A stretch of 64,000 nucleotides of DNA from Colwellia sp. (GTDB taxonomy: Bacteria > Pseudomonadota > Gammaproteobacteria > Enterobacterales > Alteromonadaceae): positions 1 through 64,000 of the forward strand of contig JABSOW010000020.1 in the NCBI GenBank assembly GCA_013215465.1, given 5' to 3'. Positions 48,678 to 56,892 of this stretch are shown here, piece by piece. Numbering within the stretch: the stretch's first letter is position 1; each line of letters opens with the position of its first letter. The notes beneath the pieces are model-generated. The model worked only from the letters and a program-made list of their open reading frames with translations, did not search any database and had not been told where the DNA came from. A program made the position numbers and the translations under genes.

Positions 48678-49136
48678 ATGACCACATTAACTCAGCGTTT
48701 AATACAACCATACTACCAAACCAGTAATTTTCTCAATTATTTACAACCGATAGCATTACTTGCAGCAAGATTTTATGTTGCTTGGATATTTTTTGCTGCG
48801 GGTCTCACTAAGTTAAGAGATTGGGATACCACTTTATTTTTGTTTGAAGAGGAATATAGTGTTCCTTTCATTCCCTTTGAATTAGCCGCTTATTTAGGCA
48901 CAGCAGGAGAGATATTATTACCCATTATTTTAGTATTAGGTCTCGCAAGTCGCTTTGGGGCATTAGGTTTAAGTATTGTTAATATTGTTGCTGTTATTAG
49001 TTTGGTAGAAATTGCACCCGCAGCACTTTATGCTCATGTTATTTGGGGATTATTGTTAATACAAGTAGTCGTTTTTGGTGGTGGCAAGTTATCGGTAGAT
49101 CACCTATTTAAAATGAAGCTATCTACTCAAGCATAA
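48678..49136 (+). CDS. DoxX family membrane protein next to bufA
   Basis: 152 residues from the ATG at 48678, which has AGGAA well placed before it. Membrane helices start with ALLAARFYVAWIFFAAGLTKL. DoxX genes are common as the last gene of bufferin operons, so a link to the modified peptide or its redox chemistry is likely. It is 127 bases after bufA copy 1. Confidence 0.85.
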   Translation: MTTLTQRLIQPYYQTSNFLNYLQPIALLAARFYVAWIFFAAGLTKLRDWDTTLFLFEEEYSVPFIPFELAAYLGTAGEILLPIILVLGLASRFGALGLSIVNIVAVISLVEIAPAALYAHVIWGLLLIQVVVFGGGKLSVDHLFKMKLSTQA

Positions 49137-49374
49137 ATGCACTGGCTAATTTTTAATAGTCATAAGGTGAATAACAAGAGGATGCAATTTTAAGGGGACT
49201 TAGTCGTTGAAAGTAACGATTTAAACATAGTGTTCTATACGTTTACCTTACTATTAAACAAAAGAAAACTGAACATATGAGCCATAGTAACCAATGTTAC
49301 TAACGTAAGTCACCAAATCCAAGCTATATTGTACAGTGTAGTAACACTTTTATTTTCTAAAAAATGACCATGAT

Positions 49375-49746
49375 ATGAGTAATGAACAATTATACATCAC
49401 AGTGTTTTATGATGGCGCTTGTCCTCAATGTATAAAAGATAGGCGCTTCTATGAACGCCTTGCAGGGCAAGGTGGCAAGCATGTTAAGTGGTTGGACATC
49501 ACCGGTAAAGATGAGCATTTAAAAAGTTTAGGTATCGACCCTCTCAAGGCTCTTTCTGAACTTCACCTTCAACTTCCTAATGGTTTGATTTTATCTGAAT
49601 TAGATGCATATATCGTTTTAATGGAACGGGTTTGGTTGTTAAAAGGTGTAGCATGGTTGATATCTTTACCTGTAATCCGTCCTTACTTAGCAAAGCTTTA
49701 CCATCAAAGAGTACAAAAACGATTGAAAGCAACAGGACGAATATGA
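49375..49746 (+). CDS. DCC family thiol-disulfide oxidoreductase-like protein (DUF393)
   Basis: 123 residues. FYDGACPQCIKDRRFYERL is the DCC/DUF393 signature, with the CxxC pair at Cys17/Cys20 and a thioredoxin-like layout. The role is not known; a disulfide function is inferred. No ribosome site is evident before the ATG. It stands between the doxX and arfA genes. Confidence 0.85.
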   Translation: MSNEQLYITVFYDGACPQCIKDRRFYERLAGQGGKHVKWLDITGKDEHLKSLGIDPLKALSELHLQLPNGLILSELDAYIVLMERVWLLKGVAWLISLPVIRPYLAKLYHQRVQKRLKATGRI

Positions 49747-49863
49747 TCTTACTTTTATGGTTAACTTATTTAAGGTAAGTGTATAGTTTTTTCTCTGTAT
49801 TAAACGGTATAATAAATAGGCATTACTTTAGCGTAATGATTAAACAACTTTAAAGGAAAAATG

Positions 49864-50067
49864 ATGAGTAAGAAACAAAAGCCATTAGCGAAAGCTGATA
49901 CCAGTGAAACAGATCTAGGTAGAGGGAAAATTAAAGATAATTTTTTAGCGGCGCTAGTTACCTCAAAGCTGTATAAGATGCAGGTGGTGAAAGCCAAAAA
50001 AGGCAAAGGTTCATATCAGCGTAAAGCTAAAAATCTAAGACGAGAGTCTTATTTAATGGCGGCTTAA
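49864..50067 (+). CDS. arfA: Alternative ribosome-rescue factor ArfA
   Basis: 67 residues from the second of two adjacent ATGs (AAGGA spacing favours it). GRGKIKDNFLAALVTSKLY and KAKKGKGSYQRKAKNLRR match ArfA, which recruits RF2 to ribosomes stalled on truncated mRNA. The basic KKGKGSYxRK segment is the family signature. As in other arfA genes, a hairpin lies in the 3' coding part (50036-50051), which could produce a non-stop mRNA and so link ArfA synthesis to failure of trans-translation. Confidence 0.85.
   Translation: MSKKQKPLAKADTSETDLGRGKIKDNFLAALVTSKLYKMQVVKAKKGKGSYQRKAKNLRRESYLMAA
50036..50051 (+). promoter_or_regulatory. Hairpin inside the arfA coding 3' end
   Basis: TAAGAC pairs with GTCTTA around loop GAGA, followed by TTT, about five codons before the stop. 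In E. coli and relatives, an in-gene hairpin or terminator truncates arfA mRNA. This stem is short, so its function is inferred. Confidence 0.4.
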
Positions 50068-50123
50068 GGTTTTACTCATAGCCACTATTAAATAAAACTT
50101 TCTACTTATAGCAATTTTCTTGT

Positions 50124-50450
50124 TTAACCGCTAATAGTGCCGTAGTCTCGTTCTACTTTTGATATGCGAACTTTAAATGAATCGTACCACGACTTACGAC
50201 CAGTTTTTTGAGCTTCTAAATGCTCAGAGTTCGCTTTCCAGTTTTTAATTGACTGTAAATCTGCCCAGTAAGAAATCGTTATCCCCACATTTTCTCTAGC
50301 TGATTCTATCCCTAAAAATCCAGGTTGTTGCTCTGCAAGCTCAACCATCCTATTGGCCATTTCACCATAACCATTTTCACCTTCTTTTAAAGTAGAAGTG
50401 AAAATTACAGCAAAATATGGAGGTTTAGGTGTATTGGCGATAACTGACAT
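50124..50450 (-). CDS. Antibiotic biosynthesis monooxygenase (ABM) domain protein
   Basis: 108 residues of a single ferredoxin-like ABM fold: YFAVIFTSTLKEGENGYGEMAN, QQPGFLGIES and TISYWADLQSIKNWK. Typical small proteins of this kind are oxygenases or heme-degrading-like enzymes of unknown substrate. AGGAG lies before the ATG. It is convergent with arfA. Confidence 0.8.
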   Translation of the reverse strand: MSVIANTPKPPYFAVIFTSTLKEGENGYGEMANRMVELAEQQPGFLGIESARENVGITISYWADLQSIKNWKANSEHLEAQKTGRKSWYDSFKVRISKVERDYGTISG

Positions 50451-50509
50451 TGGTGCTCCTAGGTATATAACGTCTATTTATAGTGGGAAAATATAGTTGG
50501 CTCATTCTA

Positions 50510-50726
50510 TTATTTATTAAGCACTGATTTACGTTCTTTCTCATACTCTTCGTAAGGCTTTCGCTCAGCATTGATACATTCATTATGCTCAGCTCCAGTT
50601 TGAGCATTTTTAATGCACTCACTGTTTTGGTAACTTTGACCAAGTTCGTAAAAACCTTTGTTACTACAGCCCATCAAAACTATTGAAAATAAAAGGAAAT
50701 AAAAGGAAATAAAATAATTTATTCAT
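50510..50726 (-). pseudogene. Small lipoprotein gene broken by a 10-bp tandem duplication
   Basis: From the ATG at 50726 (AGG before it), the frame runs MNKLFYFLLF then shifts and stops. If one copy of the duplicated AAAAGGAAAT (50691-50710, plus strand) is removed, a complete lipoprotein results: a signal peptide ending LMGC, then SNKGFYELGQSYQNSEC... to KERKSVLNK, about 68 residues with two more Cys. The duplication sits inside the signal peptide. The gene is off in this sequence. Confidence 0.75.
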
Positions 50727-51235
50727 GTACTACCTAAAAAAATTAACGATAAATTCAAATTTAAAATGATTAATTATCCAAAAATTTCAACAAGAGCAAT
50801 TTTTGATAAACACATAACACGCCTAAATAACATGAAAAAGTGGTTAGCTAAAATAAGCGACGAAGGAGCACAAGGCAATTGTTTTTGTCCTTGTTGATTT
50901 TCTTGTATGGATAATACCGCCATCTTTTTTAGTCTTTAAAAACAAGTTTAGGTAAAGTTAGCTTCAAGCTTTGGTTGCAATCAAAACCTTTTATACGGTA
51001 GTTCGATGATTTGCTGGCTCCTCTATTGAGATACCGATAACAAGTACGAGTTAGCTTATTATGAATAGCAAAAATAATCAAAATGAAATTAACCTCGGTG
51101 TCGATACCAGTATAACACCACTCGATTATTACTCGCCGATATCAATATAATGAGACAGACAGGTTGATTTTCGGCCTTGAATGGGGATTTTAATCGATAA
51201 AAGCTATGCCAGTAAAAAACTATGCCACTAAAGCG
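50727..51235. other. Gap with decayed mobile DNA
   Basis: No intact gene. A short plus-strand ORF at 51061-51150 reads QNEINLGVDTSITPLDYY, like the first residues of IS110-type transposases (INxGVDTxKxxLDxY), and then stops. The rest has no recognised content. Confidence 0.4.
51061..51150 (+). pseudogene. Possible IS110-type transposase N-terminal fragment
   Basis: 29 codons only: the NLGVDT...LD pattern matches the start of the IS110 DEDD domain, after which a stop ends the frame. No downstream transposase remains. Judged by pattern only. Confidence 0.35.
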
Positions 51236-52042
51236 CTAGGATATTATCGAAAGTAACATTTTTAAACTGAGTAAAATAAGTAAGCAGGCAAATACTTTTT
51301 TTAATATGCTTATCGGTAAATGTTGCGCTAACTTAGCGCCGTATGGCGCGGTGAAAAAACTCGTAATAGAGATTAAAAATACCGCGGGTAGGTAAATAAA
51401 ACCCAAGGTGTATTCGTAGCCTAGATTACTATCCCAACCATTTATTAAATAACCTAGCGTTCCTGCTATCGATATGGGTAAGCCTATCGCCGCAGAGGTT
51501 CCTATGGCTTTTTTTACATTAATGCCTTTCGATACCAGATAAGGAACGGTTAGTGAGCCACCGCCAATTGATACTAAAGCTGAGATGGCGCCTATGCCGC
51601 TGGCAGAAAAAAGTATATTTTTATTACTTATGTGGCAATTGTCAGTATTTATTTGCTTATTAACCAGCAGCTTTATCGCGACATAGGCCATAAATAAGGT
51701 AAAAAATATCGCTAAATAAAGAGAGCTTAATTGAGCCGCTAAAAAGGTAGCGATAAAAGTACCGAAAATCACCCCGAATGACATCAGTTTTACTATATTC
51801 CACTTGATTGTTCTATGCGTTTGGTGCGCCCGTAAACTTGAAATGGAGGTGAAAATAATAGCAGCCATAGAGGTGCCTAACGCTAAGTGCATTACCGAAT
51901 CTGCATCTACACCTTGATATAAAAAAATGATTGTTAATATCGGTACCATGATCCCACCACCGCCAACACCTAATAACCCGGCAACAAAGCCCACCAAAGT
52001 TCCTAATAATAGAAAAGATAATACCCATTCAATGGCTAACAC
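51236..52042 (-). CDS. TauE/SafE family anion exporter
   Basis: Membrane protein with about eight helices, 268 residues from the GTG at 52042 (AAGGA seven bases before it; an earlier TTG at 52048 is too close to it). LVGFVAGLLGVGGGGIMVPIL and the repeat ISALVSIGGGSLTVPYLVS are the two TauE/SafE halves. The family moves sulfite, sulfoacetate or similar anions; the substrate is unknown. Confidence 0.88.
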   Translation of the reverse strand: MLAIEWVLSFLLLGTLVGFVAGLLGVGGGGIMVPILTIIFLYQGVDADSVMHLALGTSMAAIIFTSISSLRAHQTHRTIKWNIVKLMSFGVIFGTFIATFLAAQLSSLYLAIFFTLFMAYVAIKLLVNKQINTDNCHISNKNILFSASGIGAISALVSIGGGSLTVPYLVSKGINVKKAIGTSAAIGLPISIAGTLGYLINGWDSNLGYEYTLGFIYLPAVFLISITSFFTAPYGAKLAQHLPISILKKVFACLLILLSLKMLLSIIS

Positions 52043-52069
52043 GTGCAATTCCTTAATCGTTATTTTAAT

Positions 52070-52128
52070 GGGGTATATACCCTTTCTACTTGAAGATGCA
52101 TGATTCAGCTGGAACGGGTTTATAAGAA
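52070..52128. repeat. TATACCC-type dispersed repeat
   Basis: GGGTATATACCC followed by CTTGAAGATGCATGATTCAG and GGAACGGGTTTAT; same family as 22676-22728. It lies in the gap upstream of the tauE gene. Confidence 0.6.
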
Positions 52129-52184
52129 AGTGACGGGAGAACTATCAACTTTTTAACTTGTTATTTAACTATTTAGTTAAGGAG

Positions 52185-52730
52185 CTATAAAAGTTTTTCT
52201 AATATTTTTATACACTTTGCGGGCATTGATAAATCATGATTGACATAAGCCATGGTAATAGCTCCTTCTTTTAACACGCAAATTGTGTCTAGAAGTTCGC
52301 TGTTTGATGGTGATAAATGCTGGGCAATTAATTGTCGTACTTGTTGTTTATGATCTCGGCAGTATTGTGAAATTTTACTGCTTGGATCGCTAAACTCTGC
52401 TGAGGTATTGATAAAAAAGCAGCCGCGAAAACTACCTAGTTCAACAGCCGAATTTGAAAACCATGCGGATAGGCCATTAAACAGTTTATTCACTACTTCA
52501 ATATCAGTATTTGCCTCTTTTAAACTCATATCTAACCAAGCGATAAAATTATCATTGCGCTGTTTAAGTGCCGCTAATACCAGCTCTTCCTTGCTAGTAA
52601 AATGGTTATATAAGGTCTTCTTGGCAATGCCAGAAACGGTTAGTATTTCATTAATACCAATAGAGTTAATACCTCTTTGGTAAAATAATTGTAAGGCTGT
52701 ATCGATTAATTGTTGACGTTTTTTACTCAT
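52185..52730 (-). CDS. TetR family regulator
   Basis: 181 residues. The N-terminal HTH (INEILTVSGIAKKTLYNHFTSKEEL) is typical; the ligand domain follows. It is divergent from the PNPOx-like gene, and an inverted repeat in the intergenic promoter (52779-52794) is the expected operator. Regulation of that gene and its own is inferred. Confidence 0.9.
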   Translation of the reverse strand: MSKKRQQLIDTALQLFYQRGINSIGINEILTVSGIAKKTLYNHFTSKEELVLAALKQRNDNFIAWLDMSLKEANTDIEVVNKLFNGLSAWFSNSAVELGSFRGCFFINTSAEFSDPSSKISQYCRDHKQQVRQLIAQHLSPSNSELLDTICVLKEGAITMAYVNHDLSMPAKCIKILEKLL

Positions 52731-52768
52731 ATCATTTAGCTATTTATATATTCATTTATGAACATATA

Positions 52769-52798
52769 TTGACAGTTGTAGACAAGTTTGTCTATACT
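52769..52798 (+). promoter_or_regulatory. Promoter of the PNPOx-like gene with embedded TetR operator
   Basis: TTGACA (52769-52774) and TATACT (52793-52798) with an 18-base spacer form a good sigma-70 promoter. TAGACAA-GT-TTGTCTA at 52779-52794 is a perfect inverted repeat overlapping the spacer and -10, a classic repressor site. A related half-site TAGACAGATCGGTA lies at 52810-52823. Confidence 0.75.
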
Positions 52799-52906
52799 GC
52801 TTTTATTGGTAGACAGATCGGTATTCTTTCTGTGGTGAATTATTATTAACAGCGTGAGTAATGCTAGCTAATAACAGGTTAACTGACAGAACTTAAGGAT
52901 GAAATC

Positions 52907-53527
52907 ATGGGACATAAATTTGCAGAAATAGCGTTCACAAAAGCAGTTAAACAAGTGCAAAGTGAGCACAAAAGCAGAGCTGGTTATGCACGTTGGGAGA
53001 ATAGTCTCGATGTTAATCACCTACTTGGTCAACAAGAAGCTGACTTTATTATGACTAGAGATAGTTTTTACATGGCTAGTGTCAGTGAAACCAACTGGCC
53101 TTATGTTCAGCACAGAGGGGGACCAGAAGGCTTTTTAAAGGTTATTGATGAACAGACAATTGGTTTTGCCGATTACTCTGGTAATCGCCAATACATCAGT
53201 ACCGGAAATTTTAGCAATAACGATCGCGTCTCACTTTTTCTTATGGATTATCCAAGTAAATCTCGCCTTAAAATTCTGGGTAGAATTAGTCTTATTAATG
53301 GCGATAACATCAAAGAGTTAGCACCATTAAAAAGTAAAGGTTTTAGCGCGCCTATCGAGCGAGGCTTTATTATTCATATTGAAGGATTTGACTGGAATTG
53401 TCCTAAATACATCACGCCAAGGTTTACTGAAACGCAAATGAAAAACTTCATTGAGCCTATTCAGAAAGAAAATGCCCAGTTAAAAACCGCATTAGCTCAG
53501 CAGGCGCTCATTTGCAAGTACCAGTGA
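52907..53527 (+). CDS. Pyridoxamine 5'-phosphate oxidase-like flavin protein
   Basis: 206 residues with FMN-binding split-barrel features (DSFYMASVSETNWPYVQHRGGPEGFLKVI and NRQYISTGNFSNNDRVSLFLMDYP, in pieces). It lies under a TetR-controlled promoter. The C-terminus (LAQQALICKYQ) reads into the DNA of a broken reductase, so its last residues may be altered. AAGG precedes the ATG. Substrate unknown. Confidence 0.85.
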   Translation: MGHKFAEIAFTKAVKQVQSEHKSRAGYARWENSLDVNHLLGQQEADFIMTRDSFYMASVSETNWPYVQHRGGPEGFLKVIDEQTIGFADYSGNRQYISTGNFSNNDRVSLFLMDYPSKSRLKILGRISLINGDNIKELAPLKSKGFSAPIERGFIIHIEGFDWNCPKYITPRFTETQMKNFIEPIQKENAQLKTALAQQALICKYQ

Positions 53528-54006
53528 AGCTAGCTAATGGCGAGCTGGCACTACGTCATTATTCTATTTGCTCCAATCCGTTACGTGGAGATATTTATGA
53601 AATTGCTGTGTTAAACGAACCTAACGGGACTGACGGTTCAACAGCGGTTTTTCAACAATATCAGTTAGGGTTAGTACTTGGCTGTCAGTTACCCGAAAAC
53701 TATTTTTAACTTCAAAGCAAACAGCATAACGAGGGTGCTAAGGCCGTAGCTGTAACCCTGAAGCAATCAGGAAAGGTTATCCAAGTAGCGGCAGATTAAA
53801 CTATTTTAGATGCCATGTTAGCGGTTGATATTCCAGTGATTTATAGCTGTAAAACCGGTGAATGTCGAACTTGTGCCATTAAGGTCTTAGCAGGAGAGCC
53901 TCTGCATTTAGATAATACCTTGTCAACAGTAGAGCGAGAAAATCAACAGCTGATCTGTCCTTGTGTTTCAAGGGCTAAAACAGCTGATTTAACCTTAGAT
54001 ATTTAA
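53506..54006 (+). pseudogene. Broken PDR/VanB-type ferredoxin reductase
   Basis: One frame reads GAHLQVPVKLANG...LRHYSICSNP and YEIAVLNEPNGTDGS (the FMN/FAD barrel), then a stop after LPENYF, and then directly the 2Fe-2S ferredoxin end SCKTGECRTCAIKVLAGEP...LICPCVSRAK. A second stop lies after QVAAD. The NAD-binding domain is deleted and the N-terminus is missing. Cluster cysteines are still present. Dead. Confidence 0.85.
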
Positions 54007-54077
54007 GCTAACTACTTAGCTTTATCAATTTACTTCACTTAATTGCTCAATCATTTTCAACCCACTAGGAACAAAAA

Positions 54078-54557
54078 ATGACAATTGAAATAGAAATAAA
54101 AAAACCATTCCCTCCTTTTAATGCTGAAACAGTGGTACAAAAAATTCGTATGGCTGAAGATGGCTGGAATGGACAAAACCCTGAAAAAATCGCACTAGCT
54201 TATTCTAAAGACAGCATTTGGCGTAACCGTAATGAGTTTGTCACTGGGCGGCCACAAATCATTGAACTTCTTACCCGTAAATGGCAAAAAGAGTGTCATT
54301 ACCGCTTAATTAAAGAGCTTTGGGCTTATAGCGATAACCGTATTGCCGTGCGTTTTGCTTACGAGTATCAAGGTTTAGATGAACAATGGTTTAGAGCTTA
54401 TGGCAATGAAAATTGGCAATTTAACGAACAAGGATTAATGACTCATCGCCATGCCAGTATTAATGATTTAAAAATATCAGTAAGTGAACGTAAATTTCAT
54501 TGGCCACTAGGTGTTAGACCTTTAGAATATGCTAGTTTGACTGACTTAGGTTTGTAA
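54078..54557 (+). CDS. DUF1348 family SnoaL/NTF2-like protein
   Basis: 159 residues. KIRMAEDGWNGQNPEKIALAY and SIWRNRNEFVTGRPQIIELL (in pieces), with the C-terminal ERKFHWPLGVRP, are DUF1348 hallmarks. The fold is an NTF2-like cone; the enzymatic role is unknown. It follows the broken reductase and the PNPOx-like gene, all plausibly under the TetR regulator. Confidence 0.88.
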   Translation: MTIEIEIKKPFPPFNAETVVQKIRMAEDGWNGQNPEKIALAYSKDSIWRNRNEFVTGRPQIIELLTRKWQKECHYRLIKELWAYSDNRIAVRFAYEYQGLDEQWFRAYGNENWQFNEQGLMTHRHASINDLKISVSERKFHWPLGVRPLEYASLTDLGL

Positions 54558-54683
54558 TAATTGTATACAAAAGTTTGGCTCAGTAAAAAAAACAATAATT
54601 TTTTGAAATTTTTTTATTGTTGAAACACTCTTTTATCTTGAAGATAATAGCTTATACCAAATGAAACTTATCAAGGACTTATT

Positions 54684-54971
54684 ATGAATACTAAAACAAT
54701 AGCAACAACAGCAATTTCTAGCATATTAGCGTTAAGTGTTTTAACGGCAACCAGTGCAAATGCAGTACCTAATCAACCGACAGCTTGGGAAAAATGTGCC
54801 GGCATTGCTAAAGCTGGCAAAAATGATTGTGGCTCTTTAAATGGTAGCCATAGCTGTGCAGGACAAGCAACGAGTGATAATGACGATAATGAATGGGTTT
54901 ATATAGCAAAAGGGACTTGTGAAAAAATCACTGGCGGCGTAGTTAAAGCAGAGAAGCCAGCTAAAAAATAG
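54684..54971 (+). CDS. bufA: Bufferin precursor BufA (DUF2282), copy 2
   Basis: 95 residues. The signal peptide ends near ATSANA (about 27); four core cysteines at 38, 49, 58 and 79 in [17 protein letters not shown] and GTCEK. It is followed by bufB and bufC, so it is the likely substrate of that enzyme pair. Family knowledge: BufB adds a Cys-based modification giving copper binding. The C-terminus is Lys/Ala rich. Confidence 0.9.
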   Translation: MNTKTIATTAISSILALSVLTATSANAVPNQPTAWEKCAGIAKAGKNDCGSLNGSHSCAGQATSDNDDNEWVYIAKGTCEKITGGVVKAEKPAKK

Positions 54972-55137
54972 TGTCTAACTGTTTTTAACTATTTCTTGGT
55001 GGAATGTAGCGAGGTGTTTTAATCGGAGCTCTTGTCACTTTAGATTAAGATTCCCGCTTAAGTAACCACGGGAATAACGTTGCTGAACTATGTACATCGG
55101 CAGGTAAAGTTTAATTTAAGGTTCAATTTAAGGTGTA

Positions 55138-55998
55138 ATGGCAATGCAAAAAATTAAAGGTGTTGGTTTAGGATTACGGCACCGACACTTTCAGGCGTTT
55201 ATCGAAAACAAACCTGATGTTGCTTGGCTAGAAGTTCACACTGAAAATTTTTTTAGTCAACACAGTACCTCATCAAAATATTTAGCTAAAATTCGCCAAG
55301 ATTATCCTATTTCAGCTCACTGTGTTGGCTTGTCTATAGGCTCTGCTGCCGTAGCATGTCCAGTGCGAGAGCAGCATTTACAAAAAATTAAAAATACCCT
55401 TGATTGGCTGCAGCCGTCGATGGTTTCAGATCACCTTTCATGGAGTGCTTCTGATGGTGTGCACTATTTACCTGATTTATTACCTATTCCTTATACAGAA
55501 GAAGCCTTTGAAGTAGTCACTAAAAATATTAACCGTGTACAAGAGGTATTACAAAGACAAATATTAATTGAAAACCCGTCAAGTTATTTAAGTTTTAATG
55601 ACTCAACCATACCTGAATGGGACTTTTTAGCCGAGCTAAGTAAAGTAACCGGCTGTGGCCTGTTACTTGATGTTAATAATATTTATGTCAGCGCTTTTAA
55701 CCATGATTTTGACGCCTTAACTTATCTTGAAAGTTTACCAGTAGCCGCGGTTAAAGAAATGCATTTAGCTGGTTACAGTATTGATATTATTGAAGGCAAA
55801 GAAGTATATATTGATACCCACGGTCAAAAAGTTTATGACGGCGTATGGCAATTATATGAAAAGGCCATACAACGCTTTGGTGAAGTACCGACCTTAATTG
55901 AGTGGGATACTGATGTACCCGAATTATCGGTATTGTTGGCTGAAAAAAAGAAAGCAGAAGCCATCATTGCTAAAGTACTCAATAAGCAGGTTGCCTAA
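55138..55998 (+). CDS. bufB: Bufferin maturation enzyme BufB (DUF692, MNIO)
   Basis: Multinuclear non-heme iron oxygenase family, 286 residues, TIM-barrel type. Metal-ligand motifs include WLEVHTENF, SAHCVGLSIGS, SDHLSWS, LIENPSSYL, LLLDVNNIYVSAFNHDF, EMHLAGYS and LIEWDTDVP. Such enzymes modify precursor cysteines with the help of a DUF2063 partner. Its last base is shared with the bufC start. AAGG lies just before the first of two ATGs (55138 and 55144). Confidence 0.93.
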   Translation: MAMQKIKGVGLGLRHRHFQAFIENKPDVAWLEVHTENFFSQHSTSSKYLAKIRQDYPISAHCVGLSIGSAAVACPVREQHLQKIKNTLDWLQPSMVSDHLSWSASDGVHYLPDLLPIPYTEEAFEVVTKNINRVQEVLQRQILIENPSSYLSFNDSTIPEWDFLAELSKVTGCGLLLDVNNIYVSAFNHDFDALTYLESLPVAAVKEMHLAGYSIDIIEGKEVYIDTHGQKVYDGVWQLYEKAIQRFGEVPTLIEWDTDVPELSVLLAEKKKAEAIIAKVLNKQVA

Positions 55999-56852
55999 TG
56001 AGCAAATCTACTCAGTCTATTAGTCAATCTCACAAGTCTAACAATTCTAGCCAAGTAACAACATTAGCCGAGCTGCAACGTAACTTTATCAGTGATTGCT
56101 TATCTGGCAAGCTCAAACAAGATAATATTTTATTGACAAAAAATATTGATAACAGTGTTATTTCAGCGCAAGGTTTAATGGGCATATATCAAAACAGTGC
56201 TATCGCTAATATCACTCACTCATTAGTACTCACTTATCCGGTGATTGAAAAATTGCTTGGAAAAGAATTTTTTAGTGCAATGTGCCGAGAGTTTATTTAT
56301 CTCACTTGGCCTAAAAGCGGCAATATGGACGACTACGGGGGAGAGTTTGCTGATTTTATCGCCGAGTTTGAACATGCCAAACACCTGCTTTACCTTAAAG
56401 ATGTTGCTCGCTTAGAGTGGGCATTTCATCAAAGTTCATTAGCAAACGATGCGCTTATTACGGATTGGTCAACACTGGCACAAGCCAGTGATATTTTACA
56501 GTTAACGTTTTTAGTGACCCCCTCATTAGCACTGATTAGCTCTACTTTTCCTATCGATAAAATTTGGCACTTGAATCAAGAAAACACGGCAACTGATACG
56601 GAAGTAGAATTTACTGATGAAAATGACAACGACACTTTTATCGTCTTGTTTCGCCAGCAATTAAAAACCGTAGTATTACCCATAACTGTCGGTGAATTTA
56701 CCTTATTAAATGCTTTTGACAACAAAGAAAATTTTGAAAAAGCTATTATTGCCGCATCAGCAAAGCAAGCTGATTTTTCTATCGATGATAGCCTCAAAAA
56801 ATTTATTGAATTGGGTATTATTAGCGGTTTTGTAGAAAGTCCTATTGCCTAA
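55998..56852 (+). CDS. bufC: Bufferin maturation partner BufC (DUF2063)
   Basis: 284 residues. The N-terminal DUF2063 domain has LAELQRNFISDCLSG and GLMGIYQNSAIANITHSLVLTYPVIEKLLG, typical of the substrate-binding partner of DUF692 enzymes. It is coupled to bufB by one shared base. The C-terminal part (about 190-284) is less conserved. Confidence 0.9.
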   Translation: MSKSTQSISQSHKSNNSSQVTTLAELQRNFISDCLSGKLKQDNILLTKNIDNSVISAQGLMGIYQNSAIANITHSLVLTYPVIEKLLGKEFFSAMCREFIYLTWPKSGNMDDYGGEFADFIAEFEHAKHLLYLKDVARLEWAFHQSSLANDALITDWSTLAQASDILQLTFLVTPSLALISSTFPIDKIWHLNQENTATDTEVEFTDENDNDTFIVLFRQQLKTVVLPITVGEFTLLNAFDNKENFEKAIIAASAKQADFSIDDSLKKFIELGIISGFVESPIA

Positions 56853-56892
56853 TAATGCCTTTGATACTAAAGTAGATTTTTTCTTAAAAACA

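Noticed and set aside
50425-50643. 72-codon minus-strand ORF
   Set aside because: It is another frame of the broken lipoprotein gene and overlaps the monooxygenase start; the lipoprotein frame is the meaningful one.
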